Assembly: GCF_010726085.1 (NCBI RefSeq)
Contig: NZ_AP022560.1
Coordinates: 1,860,001-1,924,000 of the forward strand
DNA: 64,000 nucleotides
Origin: Mycolicibacterium moriokaense
GTDB lineage: Bacteria; Actinomycetota; Actinomycetes; Mycobacteriales; Mycobacteriaceae
Direction of reading: 5' to 3'
Shown: piece by piece, positions 15,160-23,962 of the stretch
Layout: each line of letters begins with the position of its first letter
Numbering within the stretch: the stretch's first letter is position 1
Position numbers and translations under genes: made by a program
Notes under the pieces: generated by a model
What the model saw: only the letters and a program-made list of their open reading frames with translations
What the model was told of the DNA's origin: nothing
Databases searched by the model: none

Positions 15160-16274
15160 TGGCGGCAACAGCGTCGAATCCTGAAACGGAATCGCACGTT
15201 GCGGTAGTGGAGAAGCTGTCGACTCTGGACCGGTTCCTGCCGGTCTGGATCGGCGTCGCCATGGCCGCTGGGCTGCTGCTGGGGCGTTGGGTGCCCGGCC
15301 TGGGCGCGGCGCTCGACCGCGTGCAGATCGACGGCATTTCGCTTCCCATCGCCGTGGGGTTGCTCATCATGATGTATCCGGTGCTGGCCAGGGTGCGATA
15401 CGACCGCCTGGACTCCGTCACCGGAGATCGCAAACTGCTCGTCAGTTCCCTTGTGCTGAACTGGATTTTGGGTCCTGCCCTGATGTTCGCGTTGGCGTGG
15501 CTACTTCTACCCGACCTGCCCGAGTACCGCACCGGCCTGGTCATTGTCGGGTTGGCTCGCTGCATCGCCATGGTGATCATTTGGAATGACCTCGCTTGCG
15601 GCGACCGCGAAGCAGCGGCGGTCCTGGTCGCGTTGAACTCGGTGTTCCAAGTCGTGATGTTCGCCGTGCTCGGATGGTTTTACCTTTCGGTGCTGCCAGG
15701 CTGGCTCGGGCTGGAACAGACCGCGATCAGTACGTCACCGTGGCAGATCGCCAAGTCGGTGCTGATCTTTCTGGGCATCCCGTTGATCGCGGGCTACATG
15801 TCCCGGCGATTGGGTGAGCGGGCCAAGGGCCGACCGTGGTACGAGTCGAGATTCGTGCCAAGGGTCGGCCCATGGGCTCTCTACGGTCTGCTGTTCACCA
15901 TCGTGATCCTCTTCGCGCTACAGGGCGACCAGATCACCAGCCGCCCCCTCGACGTGCTCCGCATCGCCATCCCGCTGCTCGTCTACTTCGCTGTGATGTG
16001 GGGAGGTGGTTACCTGCTTGGCGCTACCCTCGGCCTCGGCTATCCACGCACCACCACACTGGCGTTTACCGCCGCAGGCAACAATTTCGAACTCGCCATC
16101 GCCGTCGCCATTGCCACCTACGGCGCTACCTCCGGCCAAGCGTTGGCCGGTGTCGTCGGCCCGCTCATTGAAGTGCCAGTTCTCGTCGCGCTCGTCTACG
16201 TGTCACTGGTCATACGCAAGAGCTTTCGAGCAACCCCAAACCGCACAACGCAAGAGGTCGTTCCCGATGACTGA
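15159..16274 (+). CDS. acr3: Acr3-family arsenite efflux transporter
   Basis: This 371-aa polytopic inner-membrane protein, with about ten hydrophobic segments, exports arsenite using the proton gradient. It contains the family hallmark GLARCIAMVIIWNDLACGDR with the essential Cys, and the later conserved segment FTAAGNNFELAIAVAIATYG. Its length fits bacterial Acr3. It overlaps the upstream arsI stop and the downstream arsC start (8 nt), so the three genes are one operon. Confidence 0.93.
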   Translation: MAATASNPETESHVAVVEKLSTLDRFLPVWIGVAMAAGLLLGRWVPGLGAALDRVQIDGISLPIAVGLLIMMYPVLARVRYDRLDSVTGDRKLLVSSLVLNWILGPALMFALAWLLLPDLPEYRTGLVIVGLARCIAMVIIWNDLACGDREAAAVLVALNSVFQVVMFAVLGWFYLSVLPGWLGLEQTAISTSPWQIAKSVLIFLGIPLIAGYMSRRLGERAKGRPWYESRFVPRVGPWALYGLLFTIVILFALQGDQITSRPLDVLRIAIPLLVYFAVMWGGGYLLGATLGLGYPRTTTLAFTAAGNNFELAIAVAIATYGATSGQALAGVVGPLIEVPVLVALVYVSLVIRKSFRATPNRTTQEVVPDD

Positions 16275-16671
16275 TGCCAAACCCGCCGTGCTGTTCCTCT
16301 GCACACACAACGCCGGACGTTCACAGATGGCGATGGGATTCCTCAAACACATCGCTGGGAATCGGGCCACCGTCTACTCGGGTGGCTCCGAACCCGCTGA
16401 CGCAGTCAACCCCGCCGCCATCACCGCCATGGCCGAAAAAGGCATCGACATCGCAGGGGAACAACCGCGGCGCTGGACCGCCCACGACATCGAAGCCGTC
16501 CAAGTCGTGGTGACAATGGGCTGCGGGGACGAGTGCCCCTACATTCCCGGCAAGCGTTACGAGAATTGGGAACTAGCAGACCCAGCAGGCCAAGACATCG
16601 ACGCCGTGCGTCCCATCCGAGACGACATTGAACGACGGGTCCATGCCCTTGCAAAGGAGCTAGGTCTCTAG
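16267..16671 (+). CDS. arsC: Arsenate reductase (LMW-PTP type)
   Basis: This 134-aa protein has the phosphatase-like P-loop CTHNAGRS (nucleophile Cys12, Arg18) and a later Cys pair (MGCGDECPYIPG), as in LMW-phosphatase-type arsenate reductases that pass electrons from thioredoxin or mycothiol. It reduces arsenate to arsenite, which Acr3 exports. The start at ATG 16267 overlaps the acr3 stop. Mycothiol/mycoredoxin use is likely for a mycobacterium but is not shown by sequence. Confidence 0.9.
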   Translation: MTDAKPAVLFLCTHNAGRSQMAMGFLKHIAGNRATVYSGGSEPADAVNPAAITAMAEKGIDIAGEQPRRWTAHDIEAVQVVVTMGCGDECPYIPGKRYENWELADPAGQDIDAVRPIRDDIERRVHALAKELGL

Positions 16672-16829
16672 CCGCCTTGATCTCGATTCTCAATCAGCCT
16701 ACGCTTCCAATCCCGACAAACGCACGCCAAGGAGTTCCGAACGTCTAGGGGCAGAGCACCGGGGATGCTCACCTGACGGCTGGTCGCCACACGAGCAACT
16801 CGAGAGTCGCGGCTTCTAGCGTGCCGTGC

Positions 16830-17687
16830 TCACACGCCCAACTTCAGGCTTGCGCCGGCATCAACGAACAGCTGCTGCCCTGTGACATAACGAGATTCGT
16901 CTGACGCGAGGTAGACCACCGCATGCGAGATGTCCTCTGTCTCGACGTAAGGGATCGGCATCGCCTGCAGGAGAGGGAAAACCAGTTCGGCGTCTTCGCG
17001 CGTCGGATCGGGTAGGTCCGGCCGGAAGACCTTGTACATCGGCAGGTTGTGCAACATGTCGGTATTGACATTGGTGGGGTGGATCGTGTTGATCCGAATG
17101 TTGTGGGGCGCCATCGTGAGCGCCAGCGCCTTCGTATAGTCGCGGACCATTTTCTTGGCCATGCCGTAACCCGCTCCGCCGGGGCCCTGGGGGCCTCCGC
17201 CGGTTGCCAGATCCTTCTGTTCGACCAGGCCCGCGATCGATCCCGTCACGATGACCGATCCGCCCGACGTGAGATGCTCGAGCCCGACATGGATGGTGTT
17301 GACGACGCCCACGAAGTCCACGTCGAAGGCGTCGATGAACCCCCGGTACGGAATATGGTTGCCCTGCGGGCAGATTCCGGCATTCGCGACGACGACGTGT
17401 AGCCCACCCAGTTCGGCAACCGCGTCGTCAAGCACCTTTTTCAGGGTCGGACGGTCGCGGACGTCGACTGCCGCCGTGACGACTCGGCGGCCCGATTTCT
17501 CAACCAGCTTCGCGGTTTCATCAAGATCGGCTTGAGTGGCCAACGGGTACTCGTTCGAGGGAATGTCCGCGCAGATGTCCAGCGCGATGATGTCGGCACC
17601 CTCGTCGGCCATGTGAATTGCATGGCTGCGACCCTGGCCACGCGCCGCACCGGTGATCACGGCCACCTTGCCGGAAAGACGGTTCAT
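16830..17687 (-). CDS. Mycofactocin-type short-chain dehydrogenase
   Basis: This 285-aa SDR starts at ATG 17687 (MNRLSGKVAVITGAARGQGR), with GGAGGG 5 nt ahead. It has the nucleotide loop TGAARGQG, an NAG motif (VANAGICPQ) and the catalytic YGMAK. The extended N-terminal loop after ALDICAD and an insert before the active site match mycofactocin-associated SDRs (carveol-dehydrogenase-like), in which the NAD is not exchanged and mycofactocin takes the electrons. A secondary or cyclic alcohol is the likely substrate. It is divergent from a P450 across a 13-bp palindrome. Confidence 0.82.
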   Translation of the reverse strand: MNRLSGKVAVITGAARGQGRSHAIHMADEGADIIALDICADIPSNEYPLATQADLDETAKLVEKSGRRVVTAAVDVRDRPTLKKVLDDAVAELGGLHVVVANAGICPQGNHIPYRGFIDAFDVDFVGVVNTIHVGLEHLTSGGSVIVTGSIAGLVEQKDLATGGGPQGPGGAGYGMAKKMVRDYTKALALTMAPHNIRINTIHPTNVNTDMLHNLPMYKVFRPDLPDPTREDAELVFPLLQAMPIPYVETEDISHAVVYLASDESRYVTGQQLFVDAGASLKLGV

Positions 17688-17737
17688 CGGACCCTCCATC
17701 TTGCGACGGGGAACCTGCCGCCGCCGTTGGATGATAG

Positions 17738-17750
17738 AACACTCAGTGTT
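17738..17750. promoter_or_regulatory. 13-bp palindromic operator AACACTCAGTGTT
   Basis: AACACT-C-AGTGTT is a perfect palindrome in the 113-bp gap between the SDR (minus) and the P450 (plus), preceded by AG to give AGAACACT. The size and symmetry suit a TetR-family dimer controlling both divergent genes. No regulator gene is adjacent; the nearest TetR is at 21168-21779. Confidence 0.55.
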
Positions 17751-17800
17751 AATCTGTCACATGTGCAGCTAGCGCGGAGTCGCTGGAAAGGCGGCACACT

Positions 17801-19021
17801 GTGACAGTCGATCCGGAGCAGGCGAGGGTAGACCTCTTCGCCGACGTCAACATCCAGGATCCGTATCCGCTCTATGACCGGATGCGCGAAAAAGGACCCG
17901 TCCACCGGGTCGGCGATTCCGGTTTCTACGCGGTATGTGGCTGGGATGCGATCCACGATGTGATCAACCGGCCCGAGGTCTTCTCATCGAACCTGACGGC
18001 CACGATGACCTACACGCCGCAGAACGGCATCGGTGCATTCGAGCTTGACGGGCTAGGCGGCCCCACCCAGGTCTTGGCTACCGCGGATGATCCGCTTCAC
18101 GCCGCGCACCGCAAGATGCTGGTTCCCCAGCTGGCGGCGAGACGTATTCGTGCCGCTGAACATTTCGTCGCGGATGTGGCCGACGGGTTATGGGTCGACG
18201 GTCTTCGCGACGATCGCATCGAGTGGATGGGCGCGATGGCCAACCGCCTTCCGATGATGGTGGTGGCCAAGATCATTGGCCTACCCCGCGAGGACGTCGA
18301 CTTCCTCATCACTGCGGGCTACGCCACGACTCAACTGCTCGACGGACTGATCGATGCCGACGGACTCGCCGCCGCAGGCTCAGCGGCGATGGAACTGAGT
18401 GGCTATATCGCCGAGCAATTCGAGAGGGCCGGCGCAGACCCGAAGGACAACTTGCTTGGTGATTTGGCGTCAGCCTGTGCATCCGGGAAGCTCGACGACA
18501 CCACCGCTCGCGTCATGATGCTCACCCTGTTCAGCGCCGGCGGTGAATCGACCGCATCTCTGCTCGGCAGCGCGGTATGGCTCCTGGTAACCCAGCCCGA
18601 CATCCAGAGGCGGTTGCGCGACGACAAGAACCTGTTGGGCGCATTCATCGAGGAGTCCCTGCGTTACGAACCGCCGTTTCGGGCCCACTATCGCCACGTC
18701 GTTGCCGACACGGTTCTCGGCGGTGTCCAACTATCGGCAGGTGACCGGCTGTTGCTGCTGTGGGGCGCGGCCAATCGAGATCCGACACAGTTCGAAGCGC
18801 CCGACGAATTTCGGCTCGATCGTTCGAAGGCGAAGGGGCACATCACGTTCGGTAAGGGTATCCACTTCTGCGTAGGTGCCGCCCTCGCGCGAATGGAAGC
18901 CCGGGTTGTCCTCGACATGTTGTTGGACCGCACCGCTTGGATCGATGTCGCTGAGATAGGACGGTGGCTGCCGAGCATATTGGTCAGGCGTCTCGAACGT
19001 CTGGAACTCGCGGTCGCATGA
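17801..19021 (+). CDS. Cytochrome P450
   Basis: This 406-aa soluble bacterial P450 starts at GTG 17801, with GGAAAGG 9 nt ahead. It has the I-helix oxygen-activation motif FSAGGEST, the K-helix ExxR (ESLR) and the heme loop FGKGIHFCVGAALARME with proximal Cys357. The acidic residue in the I-helix is Glu rather than the usual Asp. It probably hydroxylates a hydrophobic substrate whose alcohol is then oxidised by the divergent SDR; that pairing is an inference from context. The CYP family cannot be named from sequence alone. Confidence 0.9.
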   Translation: MTVDPEQARVDLFADVNIQDPYPLYDRMREKGPVHRVGDSGFYAVCGWDAIHDVINRPEVFSSNLTATMTYTPQNGIGAFELDGLGGPTQVLATADDPLHAAHRKMLVPQLAARRIRAAEHFVADVADGLWVDGLRDDRIEWMGAMANRLPMMVVAKIIGLPREDVDFLITAGYATTQLLDGLIDADGLAAAGSAAMELSGYIAEQFERAGADPKDNLLGDLASACASGKLDDTTARVMMLTLFSAGGESTASLLGSAVWLLVTQPDIQRRLRDDKNLLGAFIEESLRYEPPFRAHYRHVVADTVLGGVQLSAGDRLLLLWGAANRDPTQFEAPDEFRLDRSKAKGHITFGKGIHFCVGAALARMEARVVLDMLLDRTAWIDVAEIGRWLPSILVRRLERLELAVA

Positions 19022-19042
19022 CGGCGCGCCGCCGCCGCGCGG

Positions 19043-20323
19043 TCACATCGCGGTGCGCTCGTCGTGGCCCATCGATGACGGGTCACGGTCGAACTCTCGC
19101 ACCATCGCCTGGATGACGTACGAGGCCGCAAGCCGACCGTCTTGGGTGAAGACCCGACCATCACCCTGGACCAGGCCGCGCCCGGCCCAGAAGGCGCGGT
19201 TGGCGTACAACAACCAATCGGTGACGTCGACATCCTCGTGAAATGCGACCGTGGCCTTCATGATTCCGGTCGACAGCGTGCGATGCGCGAGCGCCTCGCC
19301 GAAACCGGCGTGCGGAAGCATTCCCGCCGCGATTGTCCAATGGGTGGTCGACTGCGCCAACAGCGCTGCATGGAGATACGGCTGATCTGGCGACTTGCGA
19401 AACCGCACCCAAGTGTTGATCTCCGGCGGGCCGACACGGTTTGGGTCTTGGTCGTACGCCCCGTCGACAACGCGGATTTCGCGTCCCGGCATGCCGAAGC
19501 CCTCAAACGGCACCGCTTCGGCCGGCCCAGCGACATCGGGCATCGCTGCGACGTGGCCGATGACGTCGGGTGCACCGGAATCGCAGAGCAGGATGGCCGC
19601 GGCGCGCAAGGTGCCGTGTTGTGTCACCCGAACCTCGGCCGTCGAGAAGGTTCGACCGCTGCGCAGCATTTCGACGGCGATGTCGACGGGTGCGCCGAAC
19701 GATGCCGCCTTCATGAACACCATCGATGCCGATGTGACCCGTTGAGCCGGAACTGATTTGGAGGTCGCGACGATGGCTTCGGCCAGCAGTTGACCTCCTT
19801 CGACGACGTCGCGTTGAGTCGGCCCGTGGGCAGGGCCGACGAACTGGCCGTTGCCGACCCGTTCGACGTCGATAAGCCGGACCAGTTCGTCAGCGTCACC
19901 CCAGAGGGGGAACCTGGTAGGTACCGCGGTTCCGTCGGCCCAATGCTCGACCACAACCACGCGCAATTGATCGTCGTAGAACGAGACGTGACCGGCGATC
20001 CCATCAACTTCCGTCAGCGGGGTGGCATACGTCCAGGCCACGTTCTCGACAGTGCGCTCATCGAACGTGAGGCTCCAATAGCTCGCCACACCTTTGAATG
20101 GGCACACCGTGGTGTGGTCGGTCGGTGTGAGGTGAGTCCATTTCACGTCCGATTGCGGAAAGTACAGCCGGTCAACGTGATCGGTTTCGGTGACAATGAG
20201 GCAGTTTTCGCTCTCGGCGAGGAGCGTGTCGCCGAACCACACCTGACCGACGTAGGGGCAAGGCGTGATGTCGATCCGGTAGTCGGGATGCGATGGCCAT
20301 GCCGACTCGACTTGCGTTGTCAT
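19043..20323 (-). CDS. DUF427-thioesterase II fusion protein
   Basis: This 426-aa protein has two parts. Residues 15-125 form a DUF427 domain (YFPQSDVKWTHLTPTDHTTV, CPFKGVASYW). Residues 150-415 form a double-hotdog acyl-CoA thioesterase II domain (EMLRSGRTFSTAEVRVTQ, FHEDVDVTDWLLYANRAFWA, GDGRVFTQDGRLAAS). The thioesterase half should release a free acid and CoA from an acyl-CoA. The role of DUF427 is unknown. The start ATG 20323 overlaps the stop of the upstream SDR, so the two are co-translated. Confidence 0.82.
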   Translation of the reverse strand: MTTQVESAWPSHPDYRIDITPCPYVGQVWFGDTLLAESENCLIVTETDHVDRLYFPQSDVKWTHLTPTDHTTVCPFKGVASYWSLTFDERTVENVAWTYATPLTEVDGIAGHVSFYDDQLRVVVVEHWADGTAVPTRFPLWGDADELVRLIDVERVGNGQFVGPAHGPTQRDVVEGGQLLAEAIVATSKSVPAQRVTSASMVFMKAASFGAPVDIAVEMLRSGRTFSTAEVRVTQHGTLRAAAILLCDSGAPDVIGHVAAMPDVAGPAEAVPFEGFGMPGREIRVVDGAYDQDPNRVGPPEINTWVRFRKSPDQPYLHAALLAQSTTHWTIAAGMLPHAGFGEALAHRTLSTGIMKATVAFHEDVDVTDWLLYANRAFWAGRGLVQGDGRVFTQDGRLAASYVIQAMVREFDRDPSSMGHDERTAM

Positions 20324-21078
20324 ACCCGCATCGGCCCCGTCGGTGACTTGACGACAAGGGACTCCAGCCCGACGTCGGGGTGGTCGATGGCGCTGGCGAA
20401 GATGCCGGCCAGCACATCGGCGACAGCCTCAGGAGTCATCCGGCTCTCTTGGACCAGTCCACGGGCCAGCCATTCTGTGAGCGCGCTGTTCAGAACGTCA
20501 GGGTCGAAGGCCGACGTGAAGTCGGTCGGCACGGTGCCACTGATCTCGACACAGCTGAACCGGTACCCCGGCTTCTCCATGCGCCACGACACGAGGCATC
20601 GCTCCATCGCCGCCTTGCTCGATGAATACGCACCGAGCGCGGTGTGCGGATAGCGGACCGAATCCGAGGACAGCACAGCCACAATCGCGGTAGAGGTGAG
20701 CGACGGCAGATGTGCCCGGATGAGCTCGTGGACGCCGATCACGTTCGTCTCGAACACATCACGCCAGTCCTGTGCGTCGGTGTCGGTGAACATCTTCAAG
20801 GGCGCGTAACCCGAGCAGATCAACAGGATGTCGATCTGTCCGAGAGCTTCTCCGGCGGCCGCGCCGAGACGTGCGCAATCGGCGGGGTTGCGAACGTCGA
20901 CGGCCACCCTGGTGCCTGTGCCCGCTTCGGCCACGACCTCGTCCAGCTTCTCGGCGCGCCGCGCTGCGAGAACCAGCTTCGCGCCTTCCTTACCAGCTCT
21001 GACAGCGAACGCGCGCCCGATGCCGGCGGATGCGCCGACCACGACCACCCTCTTGCCGGCCAGTGACCGCTCGCCCAT
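20320..21078 (-). CDS. Short-chain dehydrogenase/reductase
   Basis: This 252-aa SDR starts at ATG 21078 (MGERSLAGKRVVVVGASAGI), with AGGAG 6 nt ahead; a longer reading from 21102 lacks one. It has the nucleotide motif GASAGIGR, catalytic Ser in VLSSDS and YSSSK. A CSGY segment replaces the usual NNAG. The probable role is oxidation or reduction of a hydroxyl/keto group in the catabolic pathway. It is the first gene of a two-gene unit with the DUF427-thioesterase, behind a GAACAG...CAGAA promoter box. Confidence 0.82.
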   Translation of the reverse strand: MGERSLAGKRVVVVGASAGIGRAFAVRAGKEGAKLVLAARRAEKLDEVVAEAGTGTRVAVDVRNPADCARLGAAAGEALGQIDILLICSGYAPLKMFTDTDAQDWRDVFETNVIGVHELIRAHLPSLTSTAIVAVLSSDSVRYPHTALGAYSSSKAAMERCLVSWRMEKPGYRFSCVEISGTVPTDFTSAFDPDVLNSALTEWLARGLVQESRMTPEAVADVLAGIFASAIDHPDVGLESLVVKSPTGPMRV

Positions 21079-21118
21079 GTAGATCTCCTCACACCCCGGC
21101 ACACCATGGCCCGTGGGG

Positions 21119-21143
21119 GAACAGTATTACAGAATATGTCTAG
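21119..21143 (-). promoter_or_regulatory. Conserved CAGAA..TGTCT box upstream of SDR
   Basis: GAACAGTATTACAGAATATG followed by TCTAG lies 40 nt upstream of the SDR start. It closely matches sequences at 27045-27068 and 62939-62963, and in part 54301-54316. ACAG is repeated with 8-bp spacing. Its presence before separate catabolic units suggests a shared regulator or a shared promoter type. Confidence 0.45.
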
Positions 21144-21167
21144 TTGCCCATAGGGCTTGGCCAGCTG

Positions 21168-21779
21168 TCAGCGCAATCCGTTGATCGCAAACTTTTCGAC
21201 GTAACGGCGCACCGTGGCGGGCTTGGACATGTCGAATGTCAGTGCCTCGTTGACGGTCGAGAACGAATAGATGATCCGCGCCAGCCATTCACTCGCGGCG
21301 GTGACGTCGATTCCCGCGCCCACCTCGCCGCGCTCCTGCGCCTCTCGCACATAGGGGACCAGAAATGCCGTCGTACGCCTGACCGCCGAGTCCCCGTCCG
21401 AGATTATGTGTCTCATCAACTCTGCATCGTCAGCCATCAAACGGTTCCGGGTGCGGTGCTCGAGCAAGATCTTGGCCTGAGTCTCGGCCATGGCGCCGAC
21501 CTTCTCCGCCAGCGTCGCTTTTTTCGCCATTGCCGCGGCAACTTGTTGGTAGAACTTCTGCGCGCCGAACTCTATCGCCGCGGCGATGAGGATGTTGCGG
21601 TCTTCGAAATAGCGATAGACGGTTCCGCGCGAGACATTTGCCATCCGGGCGACATCCTGGACGCTGGTGCGCTGGATCCCGAGTTGGGTGAAGCACTGGT
21701 TCGCCGCTTCGAGAATCTGATCCCTGCGGTCAGACTCTTCATGCGCGTCGACCTCTGCTACGACTCGCTCAGTCGACAT
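21168..21779 (-). CDS. TetR-family transcriptional regulator
   Basis: This 203-aa protein has an N-terminal TetR helix-turn-helix (TSVQDVARMANVSRGTVYRY, after the helix RRDQILEAANQCFTQLG) and an all-helical ligand domain. It is divergent from the SDR at 22031 and shares with it a 250-bp gap containing the palindrome TACCCTGCCAGGGTA. The ligand is unknown; for this context an acyl-CoA or substrate-like hydrophobic molecule is expected. Confidence 0.9.
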   Translation of the reverse strand: MSTERVVAEVDAHEESDRRDQILEAANQCFTQLGIQRTSVQDVARMANVSRGTVYRYFEDRNILIAAAIEFGAQKFYQQVAAAMAKKATLAEKVGAMAETQAKILLEHRTRNRLMADDAELMRHIISDGDSAVRRTTAFLVPYVREAQERGEVGAGIDVTAASEWLARIIYSFSTVNEALTFDMSKPATVRRYVEKFAINGLR

Positions 21780-21967
21780 GCTGCTCCTTGCCCTGAAAAC
21801 ACTTTTCAGCCGTTCATGCTACGCGACACCAGGTGTTTCGCTGTTTCGCCGCACCGCCGCCGTGAACTGCGATTTCTCGCGACTTCGTGCCCAGTTCGCT
21901 CCGCCGCCGATGCGGGCGGCTCCCAGACGTGCGGACTAAGCATAGTGACACACTGCGTTCAGTTGTT

Positions 21968-21982
21968 TACCCTGCCAGGGTA
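21968..21982. promoter_or_regulatory. 15-bp palindromic operator TACCCTGCCAGGGTA
   Basis: The perfect 7-1-7 palindrome lies in the TetR/SDR divergent gap, followed by GGTACCC and another CAGGGTA at 22004-22010 that could be a second half-site. It lies 48 nt before the SDR start. It is the most likely binding site of the adjacent TetR protein, giving autoregulation and control of the SDR. Confidence 0.6.
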
Positions 21983-22030
21983 TCGGTACCCGGCGGAAGC
22001 CGCAGGGTAAAAAGCACGAAGGGAGTCCGA

Positions 22031-22840
22031 TTGGACCTCGGGGTGAGCGGACGCAACTTCGTCATCGTCGGCGGGACAACCGGGATGGGTTATGCAGCCG
22101 CTGAACAGCTTGCCGACAACGGCGCGAACGTGGCGCTCCTGGCGCGAGACGGTCGACGGGCCGCTGAGAAGGCGCAGCATTTATCCGATCAGCACGGCGT
22201 GCGCGCGGTGGGGATCAGCGTGGATGCGGCGGCGCCGGGTGACGGCGTAGAACGCGCAGTCGAACAAGCCGCCGAGGAACTGGGTGAACTGCGTGGACTC
22301 GCCGTTACCGCCGGGCCGATGAAACAGCAGGGACCATTTCTCGAGCACGGCGATGACTCGTGGGACTGGTACTACCAGATGATTCTGATGGCGACAGTGA
22401 GGTCTTGCCGCGCGATCATTCCGCACCTTCAGCGCAACGGGGGAGGGACGGTGGTGACGACGGCGGCGTATTCAGTGCGGGCACCGAAGATCCTCATACC
22501 GCCCTACAACGCGCTCAAGGCCGCTGTTCTGACACTGAGCAAGATTCTTGCTAAAACCCATGGGGGAGAGGGAATCCGCGTCAACACGGTCTGTCCGGGT
22601 TTGTTCGACACCGAAGTCAATGACTTCATCCGCGCGCGGCGGGCCGAGGAGTACGGCGTCCCGCTCGAGGATGCGATCTATACGCATCTGGCGAGCAACC
22701 CGGCATGGAATATGCGGGTTGCTCTTGATCGAGGCGGACGGCCCCACGAGGCCGGTGAGCTGATCGCGTTCATGCTCAGCGATCGGGCGGCCTACATGAC
22801 CGGCGCGGTGATCAACATCGACGGTGGTACCGATTTCTAG
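22031..22840 (+). CDS. Short-chain dehydrogenase/reductase, TTG start
   Basis: This 269-aa SDR begins at TTG 22031 with GAAGGGAG 5 nt ahead (LDLGVSGRNFVIVGGTTGMG). It has the nucleotide loop GGTTGMG, TAG in AVTAGPM in place of NAG, and catalytic YNALK. The C-terminal VINIDGGTDF is typical of FabG-type enzymes. The stop TAG overlaps tail-to-tail with that of the convergent acyl-CoA dehydrogenase (CTAG at 22837-22840). The probable substrate is a hydroxyacyl-CoA or alcohol in the pathway. Confidence 0.82.
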   Translation: MDLGVSGRNFVIVGGTTGMGYAAAEQLADNGANVALLARDGRRAAEKAQHLSDQHGVRAVGISVDAAAPGDGVERAVEQAAEELGELRGLAVTAGPMKQQGPFLEHGDDSWDWYYQMILMATVRSCRAIIPHLQRNGGGTVVTTAAYSVRAPKILIPPYNALKAAVLTLSKILAKTHGGEGIRVNTVCPGLFDTEVNDFIRARRAEEYGVPLEDAIYTHLASNPAWNMRVALDRGGRPHEAGELIAFMLSDRAAYMTGAVINIDGGTDF

Positions 22841-23961
22841 AGTCCGACTCGGTCGGCGAGCAGACGGCGGTGGTAGGCGGCGTCACCCAGCAGCAGGCCC
22901 GAGGACTTGGCTCGTTTGAAGTACATGTGTGCGGGATGTTCCCACGTGAATCCTATTCCGCCGTGGATCTGGATATTCGCGGCGGCGGCTCGGGCGTAGG
23001 TCTCCGAGCAATACGCCTTGGCAAGGGATGCAGCGGCGGGCAGTTCGTCCGCCCCCGTGGCGGCGGCCTGCACCGCGTATTGGGCTACCCCGCGGGCACA
23101 CTCGATCTCCAGCATCAAGTCGGCACACTTGTGCCTGATCGCTTGGAACGATCCGATCGGCTTGCCGAATTGCTTGCGGGTCTTTGCGTATTCGACGGCA
23201 AGTTCCAGGCATCGCTGTGCGCCCCCGACCTGCTCGACAGCCAGTCCGGCCGCGGCGATGTCCAGTGCGTGCGACAGCGCGGGCGTTGCCTGTCCCTCAA
23301 CACCGATTAGTTCGGCTGGGGTATCGGAGAACTCGACACGGGCCTGGCGCCGCGTCGGGTCCAGCGTGGACAACGTCCGGCGAGACAGGCCGTCGGTCCC
23401 GTCAACCGCGAACAGCGAGATCCCCTTGTCGGTGAGCGCGACGACCAAGACCAGGTCGGCGATGTGGCCGTCGACCACAAATGTCTTGGTGCCGTTGATT
23501 GTCCAGCCCGACTCTGTGCGGCGTGCCGTGGTCTTGATGTCGTCGACGTCCCATCGACCGGACTCCTCGGTCAACGCCAGCGCGGCGACGGCCTCCCCCG
23601 ACGCGATACTCGGCAGGTACCTCGACTTCGCGTCGTCGTCGTCGCTGCACAGCAGGACGCTGCCGGCCATCACCACAGACCCGAAGAACGGTCCGGGCAG
23701 CAGAGCGCGGCCGGCCTCTTCGACGACGACACTCAGCTCCTGGTAGCCGAATCCGCCTCCGCCGAACTCCTCCGGGACGGCCAGACCCTGCAACCCGAGC
23801 TCAGCCATCTGCCGCCAGACATCGACGTCGTACCCAGGGTCGGTCTCGATGACACGACGGACATCGCTCTCCGCTGATCGGCGTTCGAGAAATGCGCGCA
23901 CGGTCCGGCGGAGCTCGTCCTGGTCCTCAGTCGACGCGAAACCCGGTGCAGATACCACCAT
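22837..23961 (-). CDS. Acyl-CoA dehydrogenase
   Basis: This 374-aa FAD enzyme starts at ATG 23961 (MVVSAPGFASTEDQDELRRT), right after the preceding stop. It has the ACAD fold: an N-terminal helical domain (VPEEFGGGGFGYQELSVVVE), a middle beta-domain (ALTEESGRWD, GTKTFVVDGHIADLV) and a C-terminal domain (VEQVGGAQRCLELAVEYAKT, RKQFGKPIGSFQAIRHKCAD, QIHGGIGFTWEHPAHMYFKR). It introduces an alpha,beta double bond into an acyl-CoA. It is the last gene of a minus-strand operon with a SnoaL protein, ligase and hydratase. Confidence 0.9.
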   Translation of the reverse strand: MVVSAPGFASTEDQDELRRTVRAFLERRSAESDVRRVIETDPGYDVDVWRQMAELGLQGLAVPEEFGGGGFGYQELSVVVEEAGRALLPGPFFGSVVMAGSVLLCSDDDDAKSRYLPSIASGEAVAALALTEESGRWDVDDIKTTARRTESGWTINGTKTFVVDGHIADLVLVVALTDKGISLFAVDGTDGLSRRTLSTLDPTRRQARVEFSDTPAELIGVEGQATPALSHALDIAAAGLAVEQVGGAQRCLELAVEYAKTRKQFGKPIGSFQAIRHKCADLMLEIECARGVAQYAVQAAATGADELPAAASLAKAYCSETYARAAAANIQIHGGIGFTWEHPAHMYFKRAKSSGLLLGDAAYHRRLLADRVGL

Positions 23962-23962
23962 C

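Noticed and set aside
14203..15168. A 321-aa protein with ArsR at its C-terminus
   Set aside because: The upstream two thirds is antisense to arsI and crosses the divergent promoter; the ArsR starts at 14562.
16757..16773. Terminator between arsC and the convergent SDR
   Set aside because: GAGCA and TGCTC form only a 5-bp stem with a 7-base loop and no T-run.
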